A stretch of 64,000 bases of DNA from Margaritifera margaritifera. Taxonomy: Eukaryota; Mollusca; Bivalvia; Unionida; Margaritiferidae. The position numbers were made by a program, and so were the translations under genes. The stretch spans positions 889,501 through 953,500 of the forward strand of contig JAQPZY010001423.1 of assembly GCA_029931535.1 (NCBI GenBank), in the 5' to 3' direction. Under the pieces are notes generated by a model. It worked only from the letters and a program-made list of their open reading frames with translations. It made no database searches and was not told where the DNA came from. This document shows, in pieces, positions 57,368-64,000 of this stretch (positions within the stretch are counted from its first letter, which is position 1; every line of letters starts with the position of its first letter).

Positions 57368-58154
57368 TGTTATGTATGATGTTTATATAATATTATAAAT
57401 ATTTTAGGAAATTATAAATGTTTCTTGACTTTAATATTTGCTTAAACCTTAATGTTGAGTATGGTGTTGACATGTTTAGCTATTGTCCTTGAATTAGGTT
57501 GCTTACTTAGTATTTGAGTTCAAGGACAGTTTTGGTTAACAAGTTGTTGATTCAATTTGAGGTCGTGGTTGATTTTGTTGACAGATAAAACTAGAATTTT
57601 CGCTTAGAGTTGTGTGTTAAGAATCACATACACATATAATATTCTAGAACATTCTGTCATGTGACCTATCTTTACATACACCATGTTTAGTGGACAGTTT
57701 TTGTTTCAACCTTAACATCAGTCTTTAAAAAGCCATTACAGTTGTGAAAAATCATTCCAAATACAGAGAAATTATTTAAAATATTCATTGGATTATAAAA
57801 GTGCTCATAGACTTTTTGATTTTGAATTTGTGTTTTTGGGATTTATGTGAACTTACTTGAAGATATTCTGGAGTACTTCATTTTGGCACATCATCACATT
57901 AAAGACTACTGGCACATCAAAACATTAAAGACTATCGGCACATCAGCACTCATATTCGGAACATTCTATATTTAGGACTTGTGATTAGGACACTTAGGAT
58001 TATTGGATTATTTGGATTTTAATTCACATTACTGTAAGTGTCTTTTGAATTTTCACTTTAATTGTCAAGAAATAAATTGCTTGTTGATTTTTACATGATT
58101 TGTTGGTTTCACTTTCTTTCTGTTACATTGTTCTTAAACCATAGAGTCGTAACA
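57368..58154. mobile_element. solo LTR with 5-bp target duplication
   Basis: The 787-bp unit starts TGTTATGTATG and ends GTCGTAACA, with short inverted ends TGTTA/TAACA. It is flanked by ATAGG on both sides (57363-57367 and 58155-58159). A TATAAAAG box is at 57794-57801 and an AATAAA signal at 58071-58076, both on the plus strand. There is no internal coding region, so this is the scar of LTR-LTR recombination in an LTR retrotransposon. Confidence 0.85.
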
Positions 58155-58416
58155 ATAGGTATTATCTCTTGGATATCTCTGTTCCCAAAATAAGATTTGT
58201 CACTAACAAGAGCTCTGCTCAGTTTCACTTTCTTGAATCAGTGCTTTGCTGACTACTATGCCCGATTTCTTATCTGTTCCACAATGTTGTATAAGGGGTA
58301 TAATTAATCAATATAATAATCTGCTTCTTCAGAGAGAGGTATTTTTTTTAATAAAAAATAAATATCCTTCCTTTTTAAATTTCTTTTTATATTCTTATTT
58401 ATTCAATTTATTTTAG

Positions 58417-59054
58417 CCCTTAGAGTGCTATAGTGTATAGTTTTGTAGCACAAGATCCCTCAAGGCATAATTGTTTAAGAAAAGAAATGAAAACTACACT
58501 CTACTTTTGAATTGCCTTTAGCTTAATATGGCTTGGTATTCTGCCTTTTCGATGTTTAATTTTGAAATACAGCTGAATAGGGGGTTGACCGGCATGCCAT
58601 GTTTTTGTCCATCCAGCTTGTACATCAGACTCGTATTTTTTGGTTCAAAATTACTCACATGTATTTCCAGTAATACTTTCCGAGCTCCAATAACCTCATA
58701 TACTTCAAAACCTTAAAAATCATTGTAATCATCGCTATCATCAGCCAGTAATTGCCGAACAAAATCGTCATCTGAAGATAAACCATACTGGGAGTCAGAC
58801 ATTTTGGATTTTCTATGAGCCCTTGCTTTAAACATGCATTTGTAAAACTTTCTTCATTAATGCAAGGTTCAAACTTGACATAATGCTTGTTTCAGGGCCC
58901 AATGTGCCAATCAAATTTAGTTTAACAACTGTTCATGTCACGCCAAAGTACTCAGATGTGTAAACAGTTACCTACCTGAAAAAAGACAGATGAGACAAGC
59001 GCTACGAGACCTCTACTGGCTGCGCAACTTATGTCGCGACCAGCACTTTAAGGA
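58417..59054 (-). mobile_element. piggyBac-like nonautonomous element
   Basis: The ends CCCTTAGAGTGCTATAG and, inverted, TCCTTAAAGTGCTGGTC match well. The right end abuts TTAA, the piggyBac target; the left flank reads TTAG, one base off. Inside, the minus strand carries an acidic start (58713-58802) typical of piggyBac transposases. Confidence 0.6.
58713..58802 (-). pseudogene. piggyBac-type transposase N-terminal remnant
   Basis: MSDSQYGLSSDDDFVRQLLA, then DDSDDYNDF and a stop: an acidic leader of the kind found at the N-terminus of piggyBac transposases. A downstream frame with QAGWTKTWHAGQPPIQLYFK may be the next part. The catalytic domain is missing. Confidence 0.45.
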
Positions 59055-59259
59055 TTAACAATTAAATAAAAATTGTATACTGTGCAGAGTACATTTTTAT
59101 ATGACCAATTTTAAACTAATTTGTGGGAGTTCTCGTGCATCACTGCTTTCCAAGTGCGTGAATTCATAACAATTTCGTGCAATACACGCACACGTGCGCC
59201 CTTGCAGCATCTCCAAGGGTATGACTGAATAAACGAGACACTGTCAAGTAAAGGTATAT

Positions 59260-59600
59260 AAAATACTAAGATTCATTAAAATATCTTCATTGGTTAAAAC
59301 GTTATATCTGTACATGGCTAGAGGTTACTGATTTATATTGTCTTGCCATGATTTTGACCTTGCAGCAGGAGGTCATGGCTATATGAAACGCTGTAATGTT
59401 GTGATACAGTTCAAATTTCATTAAAATATCTTCAGTGGTTTAAAAGCTACACTTTGGAAACGATAAAAGTTACAGAATTGCATTTTCCCTAGCCATGACC
59501 TTGACCTTGAGGCATGGGAATGGCTTTAGTACGTGACACACGATTTAGTCATGATACATACTTGGGCAATGTTACCAAGTTATGGGCCAGAACAAGCAAA
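59260..59600. repeat. two or three diverged units of about 125 bp
   Basis: AAAATATCTTCATTGGTTAA and AAAATATCTTCAGTGGTTTA, each followed by CATGATTTTGACCTTG- or CATGACCTTGACCTTGAGG-like sequence. Confidence 0.7.
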
Positions 59601-59785
59601 TTTTAACGGACAATGCCGTAACATAATATGCTGACTTTCAGAAGAGCATATACAAATTCTTGACATGAAATGTCCTATAACGTACAGTGCATTAAAATAT
59701 TATTTTAAAAAATAATTTATTCTGTCCCAATGTATATGGTAAACATGGTACATGCATTCAAAACTATCATCTATTTTTAACTGAC

Positions 59786-60001
59786 CTAGTTCTGGAGTCT
59801 GCTAATCTACCAGCACCACAACCATATACTCCATCTGGGTCCCCTATCCATCTATAAGCTTCCAAAAGCAAGTCCTGTACATTCAGACCAGTTATGTCAG
59901 ATGAGGCACCACTAAGGGAATCTATTCTGGTCTCCTGGCTCTGTGACTGGCGAAGAGGCTGGCTTAGCTGGGACTGGTTTTTAGACTGGTCAGTTTTCTC
60001 T
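59786..60001 (-). CDS. ATM: ATM exon a (start of FAT-domain segment)
   Basis: 216 nt: one base, 71 codons, then two bases. The acceptor reads ATTGTTTTGTTAG and the donor ACTAG|GTCAGT. A Ser/Gln-rich linker (QLSQPLRQSQSQETRIDSLS), including several SQ dipeptides that are ATM/ATR-type phosphorylation motifs, leads into LLLEAYRWIGDPDGVYGCGA, the counterpart of vertebrate [20 protein letters not shown]. It is the most upstream ATM exon in the window; the previous exon lies beyond 64000. Confidence 0.97.
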
Positions 60002-60442
60002 CTAACAAAACAATAAAAAAGGGATTTTTAGAGGAAATTTCTGTATGTAACATGCACCCTACTGTGTGCAGCAAAGAACCAGGGCCCAGGTTAACTAAAC
60101 ATCTAAAATTTGTCTTCCTTACATAGAGATTTTTGAATATGTCGTATTGCCTGGCAATTCTCACTGTTGTTTTGCGATAATGAATTTGTGCAAACAGCTG
60201 AAAGGCCATCACATAAGATATTCTTGTCTATGATAAGTAGAGCTAAAAAATGTCTCACTTCAATATCCACCTCCCATATGTAGCTATTTTTTATATCCCC
60301 AAAATTTCTCAAAAATGTTTTAACAGCCACCTTCTTTCAAAGGCCAAGATAACTTTATACCATCACTAGCTGGTTGAGGGAAGTTGTACTGTACTTAATT
60401 GTACAGTCAAGTTAACGGGTTTATGGTTTACCACCTGATGTC
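60002..60442. other. intron, nothing recognised
   Basis: No ATM exon matching the segment upstream of exon a could be found between here and 64000. Confidence 0.5.
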
Positions 60443-62250
60443 ATATCAGATGTCTGCAAACAAACCCACTCATGAAGTTGGTATAGTAAAGCTAGATTGC
60501 CTTAGCTGTGGAGGTAATTTTGCAGCTGCAACAATTGAGAGACTTACCTCTTGACATCATACCATATATCTGCAAAAATGATGGCAGTGAAATGAGCAAG
60601 CAGTGCTGGGCTCTCTTGGCTCGCTGTTAATTGATTGAAGTTGAAACAATTATGCGGACTTGAGACTTACCGTATTAGCTGTGTATAACGCGCACTTTTT
60701 TCACCTAATTTTCTTATCTTAAGTCGGGGGTGCGCGTTTTATACAAGAACTAAAAAAAAAGATTTTTTCCAGGTCGATCTGACGAGAGTATGAAGGCACT
60801 ATAGCCGCCTATATGTGTCACATTCACTCCTTGTGAAATATTAAATCCGTTGCACATTGCATTGTAACTAAATTGTTTACTGGTACTAGCTTTATTAAAG
60901 AAATAAATAATACTTACAAACCTTTATAGTCTTGTTCTTTGATTGATTATGTTAATAAACTGGTTTCATTTCACTGTGTAGTGTTTTGTTCTGTGCCTCA
61001 ACCGGAAATAAATGTAAATAATGACTGGTAACTTGTTCAAAAGCTGTGCAAAGTGCCGCATTGGAGGGGAACAAATACCACTGTGAGGATTACCGTACCT
61101 GTTCCGTAAATGTTCAGTATTCCATAACTGTTGATCAAATACATTTTTTCTTCATTTATTCTTGGTTGAATTGAAATATAATATGTGTAGAATTCAAGCA
61201 GTGTTAATGTTCTCATCAGAAGCACCTTTAGGGGACATATTTTGTGCGACTATGGTTTCTTTGTTACGGTAACACTGACACGTGAAACAAAATAATCAAT
61301 TAATGTATGAAGTCGGAAAATATATTTTTCTTTGGAAAATAAACTTGGTTCTTAGCTTTTATTTCTCATCTTAAATGATAGTATTTTATATTCATTTCTG
61401 ACTATAGAGTGATCAATGTTTCATTGACTAAGTGTGGTCTTTTCAAGGTTATCAGCGGAACAAATATAGGAATACCGTACCTGTAAATGTTCAATATTCG
61501 ATAACTGTGGATCTAATTAATTTTGTCTTCATTTATTCGTGTTTGAACTGAAATATAATATTTAGAATTGAAGCAGTGTTAATGTTCTCAATTTTTTCGT
61601 GACTACGGTTAGCCTGTTACATTAACACTGACACAGCGTTAATGTATGAAGTCGGAAAACATTTTTTTTTTTCCTTTGGAAAATAAACTTGTTTCTTAGT
61701 TTTATTTCTCATCTTAAATCATAGTATTTGAGATATATTTGCGACTATACAGTGATCAATGCTTCATTGACTCAGTGTGGTCTTTTCACGGTAATCGGCG
61801 CCAGGTATGCTTTGATGCGCTCAACATAGTTACAATGCTTTGTCTCGGTGAGCAATATTTAATTGATTCAGCGCGGTGTTTTTAACGGTGATCAGTGCTT
61901 CATTGACTCAGTGTGGTCTTTTCAAGGTAATCAGCACCGACTATAGCTTTGATGTGCTAAACATAGTCACGATGCTTTGTCTAGGTAAATTTGCAATGTA
62001 TTTACTTTTCTTCAGAAAATAAACTTGTTTATTTGTTTTATTTCTCATTTTAAACAACAGTATTTGATATGGTACTTCTTTGTTACAATACAGTGAGCAG
62101 TGTTTAAATGACTCAGCATGGTGTTTTTAAAGGTAATCAGCGCCGGCTAAAGCTTTGATGGGCCAAACATAATTACAACACATTATCTTGGTAAATTCTA
62201 GCTTGGACATAGAGATATATTTTAGAGGTGTCATGATAATCCAAATAAGT

Positions 62251-62258
62251 ATAAATAC
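62251..62258 (+). promoter_or_regulatory. TATA-like box of the element's transposase
   Basis: TATAAATA lies 71 bp upstream of the transposase ATG, inside the element. Confidence 0.45.
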
Positions 62259-62328
62259 CGGACCAAAACTTTAACATAGCATATTGTGTTCGATCTTGAA
62301 TCTGAACGAATATAGTCAAAGTATCAAC

Positions 62329-62724
62329 ATGGGTCGTATAAGAAATTCGTACAATGCGAAAGACAAGCTAACCATCATTGCCTATGCAGAAACACATGGT
62401 AACAAAGCCCCTGGGAGGGAGTTTAATGTAGGAGAGTCTTCTGTTAGGAAGTGGAGAAGAATGAAAGAAAGACTGAAGAAAATGCAGAAAACAAAACAGG
62501 CAGACAGAGGGACAAGTGCAAAGTATCCGGACGTAGAGAGTGGAGTCCTTGAATGGGTCATGGATAGAAGAAAACAGGGAATCTCAGTATCCACGACAGA
62601 GATTCACTTTCAGGCAACATTGATTGCAAAACAGAAGAAAATAGATGACTACAAGGGGTCTGTGAGCTGGGCCTATGCATTTTTACGACGGCATGACTTT
62701 GAGGGATTTGATGCAATAGATTGA
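62329..62724 (+). CDS. pogo-type DNA-binding protein (transposase N-terminus without catalytic domain)
   Basis: 131 codons, open from MGRIRNSYNAKDKLTIIAYA to a TGA at 62722. Residues 9-50 form a psq-type helix-turn-helix (GREFNVGESSVRKWRRMKER). Residues 65-125 form the CENP-B-type second DNA-binding domain (YPDVESGVLEWVMDRRKQGI, ending SWAYAFLRRHDF). The DDE catalytic domain, about 250-300 residues in the family, is absent. The frame has no stops, so it is either a recent deletion or a retained DNA-binding-only protein that could compete for element ends. An alternative in-frame ATG at 62284 would add 15 residues with no family likeness. It is antisense to ATM. Confidence 0.8.
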   Translation: MGRIRNSYNAKDKLTIIAYAETHGNKAPGREFNVGESSVRKWRRMKERLKKMQKTKQADRGTSAKYPDVESGVLEWVMDRRKQGISVSTTEIHFQATLIAKQKKIDDYKGSVSWAYAFLRRHDFEGFDAID

Positions 62725-63197
62725 ACTCCATCAACTTGGCGAACCTTTAAAGGGAAAGATATAATTTCAATATTGCCATTTTTTCATTCACTATCCAAAA
62801 TGGCCGACTGTTGTTGCACTATGAAAACGGAGCAAAATAGTCACGATTTAAAAATGCATTATATCACATGCACGTTATATGGCAGAACTACTTTTTTTCC
62901 CACTTATTCTGTGTCGAAAAACGGGATGCGCGTTATACATCAGTGCTCGTTATACACACCAAAATATGGTACATCTAAATGTCACACCATATTTCTGCAA
63001 ACAAGATGGCAGTGAAATGATCCAGCAGTATTGGGCTCTTATGACTGTAGTTAAAACAATTATGAGACCTTGAGGCTAACCTCTGAACCTCACAACAAAT
63101 CTATGCATATGACACAGCAGTGAAATAGGCCAAGCAGAACTGGGCACTACTGGCACACTGCTAATTGCTCATAGTTAAAGAATTATGCAGCCTTGAG

Positions 63198-63971
63198 CAG
63201 ACCTGCCAACCCTAACAAAACCTTAGTAAGGCAGTCGATATTCTTCTTTAAGTTCAGTAAGGTGTAATGAAATTATCATGTACTGCTATTGTGGACTTGG
63301 AAAACATGCATTTGAAAAGTTCTGAAGTATGATCTGATGAAGCAAAGGCAAACATCATGTTCAATTAAATAGTTTATAAAGTACAACAAGACCTTAATGA
63401 CCTCCAGCAGTTTCAATCTGCATGGAGCTCAATGGCTTTTTGCTAGAACTGTCAACTTGATGTAATCTTTGCTGTTTTTTTTATTTCATATGGCAACAGC
63501 AATCATCTCATACTCAAATCAACACAACATGATGTCCAATAAATATAATTAATGCCTTTTCTGTCTCCCCCACCCTCCAAGAATCTGGACATTCCTTTTT
63601 ATACTTCTATGCTATACTTCTGTGCTGACTGTTTGAACTTTATAAGAGGTTGATTGTCGCTTTCACCTTCAATTTGTTGTTCACTGGATGAGATTTCTAG
63701 AAAATGCTCTAAGTAACATATTGATCATGAAGGTGTTTTGCATGAAAAACATGGTCAGAATAAAGTGTCTGAGGTACCTCCATAAAATTAGTCTGGTTCC
63801 CTGACCAACTCCACTGAATCTAATGTGAAAATCGTGATCCGGACCAAATCCGTACAAGCCAATATCCACAACGATTGTATTTTCATATTTGTTGCTATTA
63901 TTCTGAAAGTCTGTAATTTAAGGATTATTTCAATAAGACTTATGGTTAAATTGTAAGGGTTGGCAGGTCTG
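63198..63971. mobile_element. hAT-like MITE, copy 5, with perfect 6-bp target duplication CTTGAG
   Basis: Ends are CAGACCTGCCAACCCT and its perfect inverse AGGGTTGGCAGGTCTG. CTTGAG is at 63192-63197 and 63972-63977. 774 bp, no coding capacity recognised. The terminus matches the CATACCTGCCAACC ends of the transposase-bearing copies. Confidence 0.87.
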
Positions 63972-64000
63972 CTTGAGGCTTACATCTGAACATCACAACA

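Larger units (their letters stand above)
5308..60001 (-). other. ATM: ATM gene span (11 exons of the FAT-domain region)
   Basis: Eleven minus-strand exons read in order as one continuous protein segment of ATM, the large PI3K-like kinase that signals DNA double-strand breaks in the nucleus. Exon lengths in transcription order (a-k) are 216, 100, 152, 102, 120, 205, 162, 123, 206, 211 and 120 nt, about 1717 nt in all. Every junction has AG acceptor and GT donor dinucleotides and matching phase. Signature stretches seen include RVHTYEHE, HILETYMEG, GFHQALY, IEEARLYWARDE, GNWLAETHSENP, FLLKAVENYIKCL and LPLMYQLAARM, which follow the order known in vertebrate ATM FAT domains. The remaining window, on both sides, is intron of the same gene. 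Missing parts are the N-terminal HEAT repeats (beyond 64000) and the kinase and FATC domains (before 1). Assignment by recalled homology; ATR, mTOR and SMG1 do not share this motif series. Confidence 0.95.
60670..62969 (+). mobile_element. pogo-type element (GTGTATAACGCGCAC ends) with partial transposase
   Basis: The left end CCGTATTAGCTGTGTATAAC and, inverted at the right, CCATATTTTGGTGTGTATAA both continue CGCGCAC or CGAGCAC. TA flanks at 60668-60669 and 62970-62971. The 2.3-kb body has long diverged direct repeats at about 61110 and 61490 and at 61740-62170 (GACTCAGTGTGGTCTTTTCA), then a TATA-like box and an open N-terminal transposase. Subterminal GCGCGTT(A/T)TA motifs recur at both ends. 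Confidence 0.9.
60443..64000. repeat. tandem repeat of about 120-125-bp units, split by two elements
   Basis: Units lie at 60443-60667, 62972-63197 and 63972-64000. Each has CATACCATATATCTGCAAA-like sequence, GATGGCAGTGAAATGAGCAA-like sequence, TGGGCTCTCTTGGC-like sequence and AACAATTATGCGGACTTGAG-like sequence. Removing the elements at 60670-62969 and 63198-63971 restores unit order. Confidence 0.82.

Overview
This is a eukaryotic, animal genomic window: AT-rich, intron-rich, and crowded with transposons, tRNA-derived SINEs and tandem repeats. The SINE types and the many arrays with units of about 120-170 bp point to a lophotrochozoan, most likely a bivalve mollusc (inference). There are no operons, CRISPR arrays or prokaryotic genes. 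The whole window appears to lie inside one gene on the minus strand, the DNA-damage checkpoint kinase ATM. Eleven coding exons (called a to k here, in transcription order) run from 60001 down to 5308. Their splice phases all agree, and together they encode about 572 residues of the FAT (helical solenoid) domain. The N-terminal exons lie beyond the right edge and the kinase-domain exons beyond the left edge. Introns range from 0.9 to 10.8 kb. About 1.7 kb of 64 kb is host coding sequence. Layout, left to right: 1-3.0 kb, decayed pogo/Tigger-type transposase; 3.4-5.2 kb, hAT-like copy; 5.3 kb, exon k, with a tRNA-Leu-type SINE just upstream of its splice acceptor; 6-12.4 kb, tandem arrays and a three-level transposon nest; 14.8-16.2 kb, an inverted-repeat element and a 53-bp minisatellite; 16.3 kb, exon j with two hairpins beside it; 17.5-21.2 kb, two more hAT-like copies; 23.5 kb, a SINE carrying a stray copy of part of exon h; 24.2 kb, exon i; 25.9-27.2 kb, a Tigger-type element; 28.5 kb, exon h; 30-35.8 kb, a cluster of five minisatellites around exon g, ending at exon f; 37.4-43.2 kb, three pogo-type elements, two of them nested; 43.3 kb, exon e; 44-50.1 kb, decayed reading frames, dispersed repeats and another pogo-type element; 50.4 and 51.5 kb, exons d and c; 51.7-55.9 kb, repeat families; 56.6 kb, exon b; 57-59 kb, a hAT fragment, a solo LTR and a piggyBac-like remnant; 59.8 kb, exon a; 60.4-64 kb, a tandem repeat split by two transposon insertions. 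The most interesting results are: (1) a 106-bp piece of exon h plus its splice acceptor, pasted into a SINE at 23.6 kb with microhomology at both joints; (2) a minisatellite beside exon g whose first unit looks like a diverged copy of exon g; (3) a hAT-like family with CATACCTG-type ends that leaves 6-bp rather than 8-bp target duplications; (4) two adjacent RNA-like hairpins with a covarying base pair just upstream of exon j; (5) dispersed elements built as hairpin head, variable number of tandem units, and tail. I found no clear new defence or metabolic system; the novelty lies in genome architecture. All identifications come from reading the sequence and from recalled family knowledge. No database search was run.
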